NCBI RefSeq assembly: GCF_964355755.1
Contig: NC_092679.1
Location: 17,412,932 to 17,476,931, forward strand
Direction of reading: 5' to 3'
From: Antedon mediterranea
Lineage: Eukaryota; Echinodermata; Crinoidea; Comatulida; Antedonidae
Length of the DNA stretch: 64,000 nt
Part shown: piece by piece, positions 12,791-23,420 of the stretch
Numbering within the stretch: position 1 is the stretch's first letter
Layout of the letters: every line of letters begins with the position of its first letter
The notes under the pieces: generated by a model
Told to the model about the DNA's origin: nothing
Database searches by the model: none
The model's input: the letters and a program-made list of their open reading frames with translations, nothing else
Position numbers and translations under genes: made by a program

Positions 12791-15700
12791 TCAGTGACCA
12801 TCGCCCATTCCGGCTCCCATTGCACGTTCTTTGGCTCGTCTTTCAGATACTTTACGATATCGTGCCAATTCCTGAAAGATTAAACAATGATAACTAAGTA
12901 TTGTTAATTACTATACTAATATGGTCCACTTAAATTTTCTGCAATTGAGCCGACAAATATAATAATTCTAAAAGCTATGAATTTCCAAATTTAATTAGAT
13001 TTCTATGGTTATAATGTTTCCAATTCCAACAAATGAAATAAAAACTAAAAAGTTAGATCAAATATTTAAGATAAACATCAGACTGTAACAAAAAGATTAA
13101 AAAAGGACATTTTATTAGTAAATAAGTTAAAAAGCAGAAAATTTAACAACACACTTTTACATCCCAGAATGTCAGATATTTTGTCTCACAACACAATCTC
13201 AAACTTCTTATCTCAACCTTTCTCTAAACATATATAGTAAGTAAAACAATTTGTGAAATATTGTTAGTACTGTATTAGACTGTTAAAGAACATAACGCAA
13301 AGCTACTATTTTCTCAACACTCACAGCCACCCTCAAAGTCTCTCACTTAGGCTTATTAGACTGATGTATATGTTCCTCCTGCAATACCTCATCTTTCTGG
13401 GCCCGCATGCTGTCCACTTCAGGCTCGGCATACTGGGGATCTTTAGCTGGATCGTCTGAGATAGAAGCACTTCCAGTCGCCTTAAAATAAAGACGGAAAT
13501 GATATTAGATCTATGAATAGATTTGTGGCCGAGTAGTTAAAGTAGCCACAACCCATAATATTGGTACAAGGTGGAGAAAAAGGACAGGAATTTGCAGTGT
13601 ACTCATCACAGCCCAGGATTGGCAAACTCAGATACATTTACAGCAAAACAAGATAATTATAATGTATTCATTTTTATAGCGCAAATCCCATATATACAGT
13701 ATACTGTATAATGTTCAAATAACGCTTTCCTATTATTACCCCGGTTATTTTGATGAAACATGTATGGAAACATACTACCATAACGTTAACCAGTAATCAG
13801 CGCAGTTGGTTGATGAGATTATGTCAGATGCATCTGCTTGATATTTGATATACTATGATTACATAACTAACAGGCTACCACAGTCAATACTTTACTATAT
13901 ACTTACCTCCTGAGGGAAATATGAAGTAAAAGCCTGTTTCCAAAGATCAAGCGGGCTTCTTGCTTGGATTTGTCCAATCGAGCCATCAGTAATTGGAGGA
14001 CCACCTATTAGATAATAAAACACTCAGGTGAAAATAAAGTCTCAAATAAAGTAATAGCTGTATAAACAAAACAGTGATAGACGATGTTAAATTATTTGTG
14101 AATATACGAAACAATGGGAACTGACAAAACATACCGATTTGGTTCATTGAATCCGTTCCACAAGGTGCTGATATTGGTTTGTTATGATCAACACAATACG
14201 CTTTACTGTGAAAAATATAATAGATATAAAGCAAGTACTAATTTTAATGTAATAATCTAGGCCTATAGTTTACTTTTTGTTTCCAACTGTTATTGAACTA
14301 AAGAGAAAAATATATGAAAACAAATTTAAGTAGTAAGCAAGTACAGTCAAAATTTTCAATAAAAACACAAAAAGGAATTTTGACTTACTTCAAATTTGTT
14401 CCAAAAACAAAATGACTCATCAACGACCTCACTCTCATCAATATCGATTCATTCTTTGAACTAGAGAACTAAAAAAGGATTAAGCAATTATTAATATCAG
14501 CTAAATAACATTTAAACAAAAAAAAGACTTTTCCTTAAATAATATAATAAACTTACTAATAGTGTTCCACCGTAATTATGAGCCACAAATCGTAAAGTTC
14601 GACTGATAACTTTCCTCTTTTCTGAGTCAAAATTCTGATAAGAAAACAATAAATGCATAGTAAGAAATGCTTTCTAAAGCTCTGTCTACACTATCAAACT
14701 AGTTTGACAAAACAAGTGTGATGTGCCCAAATATGGTAGTGATATGCTCAAATATGGTAGTGATATGACATCATCATGTCCATATATGGGCACATCACAT
14801 TTTTTGTCACATAAAGTTTGATAGTGTAGACAGAGCAGTGAAACTGAAATACAGGTAGAGGCTTACTTACCTGGAATAAGTCATACTTTGTTCCTAAAAT
14901 TCCAAATGGTATTAACATCGGCTCAACCAGATCTCTATCCTACGAAAACAAAAAGGCACGCTTTAAATGAAATGTAATAGAATGGGGAAAAAAAATCTAA
15001 CTGACTTTACTAACATCATACTTAGTTCATTTAGTTATAAATCAACTAAGTTTAGTTATAAAGATACAGATATACACAACTAGATGAATGCAGACCTCTC
15101 AACTTGGAAAAATGAAGTATCGTGGGGTTTTATGAAACTATAGAGGGTGCTATAATAATAATTAAACTGTAGATGGTGCTATAATTGTAAACATGGGGTA
15201 TATCATGCATGCCAACAGTGGAAAATGTGATGCCAATTCATTATTTCACTTATTAAACAATGCATGAATTATAAACGGACCAATATAAAGTATGTTTTCT
15301 ATTTTCTAATGACAGTATTAGAAATGATTAATTGATACATATTAGGAGATTTTTTTGATTAATCCAAAATAACAAGAGCAAATGCACTTTATTGGCAAGC
15401 AGGAGATTACTTGAGGTATCTGGAGACTCCTGCCATTACCGGAGGAGTTGGAACGTCCTTGAATTAAATATTCTTGCACTTAATGGTGTCACGATGTTTT
15501 AAGTGAGAACCTGATTCAAACTTACTGGATGGTCAAGTGCAAATCGATTGAATGATTTTCTTCTCAGCCTTTCTTCAATCTGGGGATCTTCAACGGCAAG
15601 CTTCTTAATAACCTGTTTTATACGCTCATTGACAGCTTTCAGCGATGTCTCAAGTACTGTCCACATTGTTTCTGGCTTTGATAAATCCACAACTAAAACC

Positions 15701-18086
15701 ACTGATAGTGCCCTAAAATAAAAATTATTATTTGAATGATTGATAACACTTTGTAAAAAAAGCAAAAGAGTATGTATGATTCAAGCAATATTGGTATCAG
15801 CTTCACAAGAAATACAAACCTTTGAAGACCCAACAAAGTGTCCCCTTAATAGGGGTATCCTTTAAATAGTGGTTGACCATTATGTTAAATTGAATTGAAA
15901 TTTATATTTATACTGGGTAACCTCTTCAGTCAAAGACTGGTCTCCCAGAGGGCCCAGTTATGATCAGTGGCTGTGATGTACTAATACACCGAGGTAACCC
16001 CCTACTCATCTCGAAAGATGTACTAGGTTCTTTAAAGTGCACACGAGCTAGATGTGTACACTAGACCTACGGTTTATAGTCCTTATCCGAGAAGACTCGT
16101 TCTACCACCAGAACCATGGAGTGAGTGAGCCTCAAACCCCTGCCGAACTACCATAGTATTCTCTATGACCTAGGATTGGCAAAATTGAGTCCTAGCAAAA
16201 AAATCTGATATTGATTTCTTATTTTTTAGAAACTGCAAAACAAATGATAATTTATCTTACTTAAGATTGCTCATGTTGATTGGCACTTCCAAAAGCTGAG
16301 TCATGTTTGTTCCACCCCCTAATTCCCAAATGTGCCCAACATCCTTTCCCTGGAAAAAAAAAGTTAAGCCTGAAACCATGACAACATGCAATGTAAAAGT
16401 AAAGTAAGTAAAACTTTAAAAGATTTAAGAAAATGCATTTATAATAGTACTTCCTATACACACTAAGAATTATTTTGCAATTAAAATTCTATAAATAACT
16501 GAGTAACAACTGAATCAATGGTAATATATAGACATATTTACAAATTTTGTTGACAGCATTAAAAATACATCTGTCTACACTAACTGTATGTGAGTGATGT
16601 GCCCATATATGGACATTATGATGTCATATCACTACCATATTTAAGCATCACAACCATATTTGTGCACATCTCATTTTGTTTTGTTTTGTTTTGTTTTTTA
16701 TCTTTATACTGGGTGACCTCTTCAGTCAAAGACTGATCTCCCAGATCACATGAAGTTTGATAGTGTAGACAGCAGAGCCTTACCACATTGTGCCCCTTTG
16801 ATCGTCTTCCAAATGTATACTCAAGAGCTATCGTAGATTTTGGTATGTCATCACGGTCGAGAAACCTACAGATGATTGTTGTTTTACCCTGTCAAAAAAA
16901 CATTTAATAGTTTATTAGTGTTTCACTTATAACTTTATTTACAGAACTGTTTTGGGAGTACTGTATACTCTTTGTAAATTGCTCAGATTAAAATACCGTA
17001 CTATTTTAACAAAAATGAGAATTAAACTAAAAATCTTACAGCATCTTTGCCGCCAAAGAACAGTATACTGGATTCACCTCCAGCTCTTCCATCCTCTGTA
17101 GCTATTAAAAAGAGAAACATTATTAGGTAAAGAGGAAAATGTAAATTAAATAATAAAGAGGAAAATGAAAGTATCAAATCAAAATAATAATAATGATAAT
17201 AAAAAAATTATTATTTCCTTCAATAGCAGAAAAGATAGAAACAATAACAACAATGAAATGTAATAGGGTTTAAAAAAGAAAACATAAAAATCATAAATTT
17301 CATCAGACAATCATAAAACAAGATTGAAAATGTTCATCTGGTTTGTTAGTATAAGTATATTGAAAATATTCTTTTTTTCAAACCAATAATTAGTAAAAAC
17401 TAACCTTGACAGTTTCGCTGTCCTGATCGGACAGCTTCTTCAGAAATAATGACAGCGAAACTGTCAAGGTTAGTTTTTACTAATTATTGGTTTTAAAAAA
17501 AGAATATTTTCAATATAATCATAAAACAATGTCAACATTTCTATTTATAAATATTTCTGTTAAAAATAGAAAGCAAGTAAACAACATTTCAACATACAAT
17601 AGATCAATATTCACCTTCTTGTTCTGTATTTGCCTTTTCTACTTTCTCAGCCTCATATACAGAAATATCCCAAAGTACCTTTTCTCTATTTTGTGTAAAA
17701 TAAAACATAAATATACAATTACAAGATATAGGGTAGGCCTAATAATAATTATAAAATAACAATTAAAAACTTATAATATGACATACTAAAGTTTAAAATT
17801 AGCCAATGCAGTGGCCGATAAATAATACATTTTAAAAGGCTAATTCATATTAAAGTAAGAAAATACCGTGTTTAGTGTTTAGTTCCAGGCCCATGTAAGA
17901 TTGATATTTGCGCACAAAGATTGTCAACGTCCAGGCTTAAACTGCATCCTTCCCGTGAGAAATAATTACTTCATACAGAGATTTAAAGGCCTAGAGTTTT
18001 CATAAAATTCTTTATTGTAATTAGAATCAAATAAGTTTAAAATACAAACCACGAACTGAGAAATTATTATTTTACCCTTTAGGCAT
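12791..18086 (-). CDS. DYNC2LI1: cytoplasmic dynein 2 light intermediate chain 1
   Basis: DYNC2LI1 binds and stabilises the dynein-2 heavy chain, the motor that returns IFT trains to the ciliary base. Thirteen exons on the minus strand: 18086-18076, 17685-17615, 17101-17040, 16888-16784, 16349-16261, 15712-15526, 14939-14871, 14634-14557, 14468-14389, 14205-14135, 14004-13907, 13480-13388, 12871-12791. They sum to 1,095 nt, 364 residues (human 351). The tiny first exon encodes MPKG and splices in frame to EKVLWDI. A P-loop, GGKDAGKT, is at residues 44-51, followed by [19 protein letters not shown] and WELGGGT as in the Ras-like fold of this family; [12 protein letters not shown] and [11 protein letters not shown] complete the GTPase-like core. 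The C-terminus is charged ([13 protein letters not shown]). It shares a promoter region with CLHC1. Confidence 0.96.
14677..14836. mobile_element. MITE-A copy 5
   Basis: Complete copy with an internal duplication of the AAATATGGTAGTGATATG segment, giving 160 bp instead of about 140. It lies 34 bp downstream of the 5' end of DYNC2LI1 exon 14939-14871 (its intron side) and 42 bp upstream of exon 14634-14557. Confidence 0.9.
15901..16170 (-). mobile_element. SINE-1 copy (tRNA-derived SINE), minus orientation, head truncated
   Basis: Shares its body with the full copy at 35189-35491 (CCCAGTATAAA tail, ATAAGGACTATAAACCG, CATGGTTCTGGTGGTAG). The tRNA-like head is largely missing and the sequence ends near CCTAGGATTGGCAAA. 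Intronic in DYNC2LI1. Confidence 0.8.
16571..16781. mobile_element. MITE-A copy 6 interrupted by a SINE-1 tail
   Basis: MITE-A left half (16571-16690), then TTTATCTTTATACTGGGTGAC...CTGATCTCCCAG (about 16694-16745), which is the minus-strand tail of SINE-1, then the MITE-A right end. The right end runs to the 5' splice site of DYNC2LI1 exon 16888-16784. Confidence 0.75.
17356..17517. repeat. 67-bp near-perfect inverted repeat with a 28-bp spacer
   Basis: Left arm 17356-17422 and right arm 17451-17517 are almost exact reverse complements (inner ends ACAGTTTCGCTGTC / GACAGCGAAACTGT). Read on the minus strand, which is the sense strand of DYNC2LI1, the spacer and right arm give CTGAAGA, a 7-bp stem (GCTGTCC/GGACAGC) and GAAAC. 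It lies in DYNC2LI1 intron 2. Confidence 0.9.
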
Positions 18087-18816
18087 GTCTGCCTTGGTGA
18101 ATTTGTTTGTTATTGTAGGATTTAAATCAATTTACAAGCACACTTCTGTACCGCACACATTTATCAGAACAATTTTCTTTAGTTTACTGTCACCAGGTAA
18201 TATCGTGACGTCAGAGATTAAGAATTTTGATTGATTGTAAGTTTTCAATTTTGTCAACAAAGAACTAACTGTCTGTGATCTGAGATTGGTTTGAAGGAAA
18301 CATTTGGTAATAATTTTTTTAAATTGATTGAGATTAATATGAATGTGTTCATAATATGTGTAAAATAGTAAATAATCCGTAGGAAACTTTTGCCCTTTCT
18401 ACTAATATTTAATAATAGTAAAGGCCAGGCCTACTAGTAGAGCCTAGAGGGGCCTAGACTAGGCCTAGAGGCCCCCTAGCTAGTAGAGAGTAGCTAGCAT
18501 GGTTAAGCCGGGAGGACCAGGTCAAACTAGGCTTGCCTAGGCCTAGTTAACTTGTTGGTGGGGTGGTAGGCCTCTATTACTAGTAGGCCGAATACTCCAG
18601 TTCGATAGGCCTAGGCCTAAACCCCTGAGTGCCTAAGTACTATTAGTTAGCAGACTAGAGGCCTATAAGTTTAGCTGTGCAATCTGGTAGTCTTTCTATT
18701 ATAAATCATGTGGATAAGTAGACTGTTACCTATTCCCTTCATCTAGTCTAATTGAGTATTACAAAAAAATATATAAATTATTTATCATTAATTGAATCTT
18801 TTTCATTTGACAGATA
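18087..18816. promoter_or_regulatory. divergent promoter region of DYNC2LI1 and CLHC1
   Basis: Only 730 bp separate the two start codons. A perfect CRE-type octamer TGACGTCA lies at 18206-18213. An RFX X-box-like imperfect inverted pair, GTCACC-A-GGTAAT, lies at 18189-18201, about 105 bp upstream of the DYNC2LI1 ATG. Its half-sites are one base closer than the classical X-box. The CLHC1 ATG is 4 nt after a 3' splice site (CAG ends at 18813), so CLHC1 must have an upstream non-coding 5' exon inside this region. No TATA box is evident. Confidence 0.6.
18420..18665. repeat. CTAG/AGGCCT-rich simple-sequence cluster
   Basis: Dense overlapping GGCCTAG, CCTAGGC and TACTAGTAG words with no fixed period. 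Similar clusters occur at 2615-2700, 40820-41065, 46425-46610, 50140-50205 and 53165-53330. Confidence 0.7.
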
Positions 18817-21800
18817 ATGCAGAACAAACCAACTTCAGCCCACAGACGTGTTCTCCCACCAATCTGCAGCGAAGCGGACAAGAAATTTCTTCTTCATCTT
18901 GATCAATTCATCCAAAGTGAGTTGAAAAGACTGGACTGTCCAGATGCCGGACCCGATGACCATCGCTACCATGTCTACAAGCAGTCTTTTGATCAGGTAT
19001 GATCAATTTCAAAGAATTTGTTGGTGCTTAACCTTACTTGCAACCTTTTATGTATAAAACCTTTTTTTTTATAGCTTATAGATTATGTCTGTGCATATCG
19101 CCCTCTGCTGACTATGATTAAGGTGGAATACGAAGACTGTATCAATGCTGTCAAGCAGGGTGAAATGGATGCGTTTTACCTGACGGGAAAGGTTAAATCT
19201 ATGGCAGCCGAGAAAACTACAGTGAGCAACTATCGAAGACGAGCAGCTGAACTTGAAGAAAAGTAAGGACTTGTGTTGAGTGCAACCCGTTTAAAATATT
19301 GAATTTTAATGCTACCATTAATTAAATGCATTTAATTTAATGCTAACTTCTTTCTTTTATTCAATAAAAAAGATTACTAGATAATTTATTTCAGTGTTCA
19401 AAATTCAACCATGGATGGTGGTGGATTAGCCATATTATTATTTGAATATCAAGAATAAATGTGCATGGTCGAATCTAGGGTGATTTTGAGAGGCAAGATC
19501 CAGGCCATGAATAGGGTATCAGAGTTGAGCCTACTGCTGAGGGCCTTGTGAGCGAAGGGCTCCTGTAGCCCTTCATTTAGATCATGACATCAGACAATGT
19601 CTATCATGAATTCACAATGAACCAGTAATAGTACTATTCACTTCATAAAAATACATGTTTGTTTTTACTTTCTTAGAATATCAATAATATCATCAGATAA
19701 TACACGACTACAGAAAGAGTTAAATGACATCTTAACAGAAAGAAGAGAAAAGTTAGAATTGTTAAAGAGAGAAAGTGAGAAGGAAGTTGTAGAGAAGAAG
19801 ATTCAAGTTAATCCAAACTTGCCCATTCCAGGTAAAGTAGAGCCCCTTATTGGGCCGGACACCTCTGATAATGGGAAACTTTCCTGTGAAGGGAACAGAG
19901 GGTAATAAATATCTCCACACTGTGGTCAACCCCTAGTCAGGGTGGGAAGCTCTATTAAAATGACACCACAAAGATGTTCCCTTAGTATGGGTTCTACTAT
20001 ATAGATCAGTAAAACTAAAATATATCAAATTACTTACAATGTACATTATAATATACCTGTTTCTATCTCTCTTATTCTTCCCTTGAACATTAAAATATTC
20101 GTCATACTCAACAATCCCCAATCTCTAGACATGAATTGATATGACATTTTCTTGTGTACATTTATTTCAGGGCTAACTTTAGAAGAATCAACTGACTTGA
20201 CTGTACTAAAAAAGACAATGCAGGAATTAGAATTGAGAATGAAGAACCTTGTCATTAGCAAGGACACCAGACATCAGCCTCGCGAGTATAAGGAAGAGCT
20301 TAAGCAGCAGTTAAGTGGCAAGATCCAGGCCATGGATAGAGTATCAGAGGTGAACCAACTGCTGAAGGCTAGGTGTTGGAAACTTAGGCTAGCTCTGGAT
20401 GCTCTTAAGATGTATTACAGGGATGGAGATCGCAAACAGTCTGCCTACGAGGCTGTTGCAAATGCCTTTGCAAAGTCTACATCGAAGATGAGCTTAAATA
20501 GTGAGTTTTTTTATGTTGGTAATAATTGATAACAGAAAACTTTTGTTTCAGGATAGATAGATGAAGGACAGACATTAAATTGATCAAATGCCATACTAAT
20601 AATGAACAAAAAAGATCTCCATTATTGAAATAACAGACAGTTACCACCTTAAATCTACAGTAAGTCTCCAACTACTGTCAGTGACTCAAGCCCAGCCAAT
20701 CAGATAAGAACACTAAAATCCAACATTTTCTTTGGTTTTACCCTGATCCAAGAAATTCCTGACAGAATCACTGCTACAATCACACTCAACATGGTCAGAA
20801 ATACTTGATTATTCAAAGGTCACGATTTTAATTGTTTTTCTAGGCCAAGAAACAGTCACATCATTTGATGATGATGATCCAACCAAAGAAAAAGAGGCTG
20901 AACTGCTTCTTGATTACATTGAAAATTTTAACGACCTGTTTGACAGTAAGAAGTATGTACAAGCTGCAATGCATGCTGCTAACAGTCCAAAGGGAATACT
21001 AAGGAACACCGAGACAATGGAACGATTTAAAGGTTATTATTCATCATCATCTAACTTTTTCATCTATTTTATGTTATTCTAAATCTCTGTCTACACTATC
21101 AAACTAGTTTGGCCAAAACATGTGATCTGCACAAATATGGTAGTAATATGACATCATTATGTCTATATATGGGCACATCACGTCAAAGTTTGATAATGTA
21201 GACAGAGCTTAAGACAACTCATCTAGAGTGGTTCTCCGATACCAGTCTTGTCTTTCCCTTGTGTTTTGGATTTAAAGCTCGTCTCTATGCTTTCTGTTTT
21301 TTTTTGGGTGGGGCAGTCAAGTTGATCTGTTCGTTAGTGGCACCAACGTATTAACCTCTGTCTACAATATCAAACTAGTTTGACAAAAAATGTGTGATGT
21401 GCCCAAATATGGTATTGATATGACATCATCATGTCCATAAATGGGCACATCACATATTTTTGTCAAACTAGTTTGATAGTGTAGACAAATTGGATGGAAA
21501 ATGTCATTTATTATTAAATGACGAAATAACTAAATATATAATGTAAAACTACTGTAATAATAATAAAGGGGGCAGCCACCATTACATTATGTAGATTATG
21601 GTATTGATATTACATCTAATACCTTACATTACGTGCTTTAGTAGCGTGAATTTGCAATTGGTAGCATGTATTGGCAGTGTGAACTTACCATTTAGTAGTA
21701 TTTTCTTTAGTAGTGCTTTAATTACTTTTCTATTGATAGAATGTATTATTATTTATATAGCCTTGGAGGTAAAACCTGGAGAAAAATCACCATTGTTATC

Positions 21801-23420
21801 TTATTGTGAAGTTTTGATAGACTCTGTTCCAGCTGTTGGTGTGCTTCCAGATGCACCAACCTCACTGGAATGTGTAAAGTGTGCACTGAAGGAGGATAGG
21901 CTAGACTTGATTTATCATTGGCTTGCCCAAGATAGGTATTTATAGTAAATATAAACGATAGGTTTATTGACAGAATTATTCAAGAAACAACTCTTTGCTG
22001 TTATTTCCTTTTAAAATGCAATGTTAATAGGATATTATGGATATTAAGATTCTGACAGTAAATTATATAAATTTAAAATTGTGAAAGGCTAAACAATAAC
22101 AGAACATAATTTTGTTAGGATAATTAACAGCAGAACTACAGTATAAACAATCATCCACTCATTTCTCCCGTTTCTCTTATCAGTTTACTTTTTAATAATT
22201 GTGTTGAAAAAGATAATTCCATTGATCCTTTTTTGATAATTATCAATGTTTTTGTAATAAGGTATGTGATTTGTTTAAAGTTTTTATGTTTTAAATATTT
22301 TGAATCCATTCTATTAGTGGCAGGTTTCCCACTGTTAATGTGAAATTAAATAAAAATAAATTAATATAAAATATTTCCTTGTTTCTCACCAGGTTAACAT
22401 GCACAGATGTATTGGGAAATGCACTCTATAACTATGCCGAAGGAAAGAAAGAAGACGTGATAAGGACCGTGATGGGTCTTGCGCAGAAGACATACGCACA
22501 CGTAGATGCTCATGTGCAAGCTTGTGTGTGCATGTGTAGGCAGGAGAGGATCCTGGCCATGATGGAATATGCAGATAGCAAAAAGTTCACCAAAGGTAGG
22601 ATGTGTACAGGCTTTTGTTTAATTTATATATAGTAATGTCATTGGTAGATGTCTGGGGAGGATGCAGAATTCACTGGTAGGGTGTGTGACACATCCTCAG
22701 CCCACCGATGGTTGGGGCTGATGTAAGAATATTTTCAGATTGTTAATGCATGGAGTTATAAAATTTATAAAATCTAATTGTATAGCTCCATGGTTAATGT
22801 ACTATATCATGCTAGTGAAATGCTGCTAATTTCAACAAAATTGTTCTCCCCATTTTTAGATGCTTACTTGGCTGTGCTAACAGCATGCCCAAGCCAGCGT
22901 TTAGCTGAGGAGATGATAAAACAGAAGGGTCCTGAGGGGGGCACATTGCTGTATCTTGGTGTAGTGGTCCAAACGCTGCTAGCTACCGAGACATTTGATG
23001 TTGGCCTAGAACTTTTACAAAATATTAGAGCTGGAAAAATTGAAGGTAACAAAAACAGTAACCTTTTAATCTATGTTACAAAAAATGTGATTTGCCTATA
23101 TATGGACATGATGATGTCATATCACTACCATATTTGGGCACATCACACGTTTTTGTCAAAATAGTTTGATAGTGTAGACAGAGCTTAAGTTATTTTCTTC
23201 TCTTATCATTTCAACAGATACTGTAGGGTTAAAAGAAGCTGTGTACATCGACCAAGAGACCAGCCCAGAAACTTGGTTTGAGATCGTTGAAAGTTGTCAA
23301 GACTATGGTCTTTATGACACTGCTCTAGAGCTTCTGGCCGCTGTCACCGTGAAGCTAGCCATCTATAAAGCAGTTACCAAGCATGAAGATACAAACCATA
23401 AGTATGACATGTATTATTAG
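18817..23420 (+). CDS. CLHC1: clathrin heavy chain linker domain-containing protein 1
   Basis: Nine coding exons: 18817-18996, 19075-19262, 19677-19831, 20171-20500, 20844-21032, 21761-21935, 22393-22595, 22860-23045, 23218-23420. They sum to 1,809 nt, 602 residues (human 586). The start HRRVLPPICSEADKKFL matches the conserved N-terminus of CLHC1. Residues about 60-285 are strongly charged and helical, probably coiled coil (KISIISSDNTRLQKELND; PIPGLTLEES). DPTKEKEAELLLDYIE...AANSPKGILRNTETMERFK begins the clathrin-linker-like solenoid, which runs to the C-terminus. The molecular role is not established; the family name rests on similarity to the linker of clathrin heavy chain. The last exon reads on to TAG after HKYDMYY. 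An alternative 5' splice site (CATAA|GTATGA) could add another exon, so the extreme C-terminus is less certain. Confidence 0.93.
19492..19550 (+). other. intronic duplicate of a CLHC1 exon fragment
   Basis: Matches 20317-20375 in CLHC1 exon 4 at about 50 of 59 positions, both starting GGCAAGATCCAGGCCATG. It lies in the intron between exons 19075-19262 and 19677-19831, has no splice sites of its own and has lost a usable frame. Confidence 0.85.
19835..19999. mobile_element. pogo-like element abutting a 5' splice site
   Basis: Ends read AAGTAGAGCCCCTTATTGGG and AGTATGGGTTCTACTA. TA dinucleotides flank it at 19833-19834 and 20000-20001. The left TA is part of the CLHC1 exon 3 donor (CCAG|GTAAAG), so intron positions +4 onward are element sequence. 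Confidence 0.65.
21084..21213. mobile_element. MITE-A copy 7
   Basis: Both ends recognisable (TCTGTCTACACTATCAAAC; GATAATGTAGACAGAGCTT). It begins 52 bp after the donor of CLHC1 exon 20844-21032. Confidence 0.88.
21356..21489. mobile_element. MITE-A copy 8
   Basis: Second copy in the same CLHC1 intron, 142 bp downstream of copy 7 and in the same orientation. The right terminal repeat ends early (GTGTAGACAAAT). Confidence 0.87.
23077..23188. mobile_element. MITE-A copy 9 (left end missing)
   Basis: Lies in the 172-bp intron between the last two CLHC1 exons and fills about two thirds of it. The right end is intact (TTTGATAGTGTAGACAGAGC). Confidence 0.87.

Noticed and set aside
17400-17470. 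functional hammerhead ribozyme
   Set aside because: Core-like CUGAAGA...GAAAC and a stem II are present, but there is an extra A before stem II and no stem I can be drawn; kept only as a lead.
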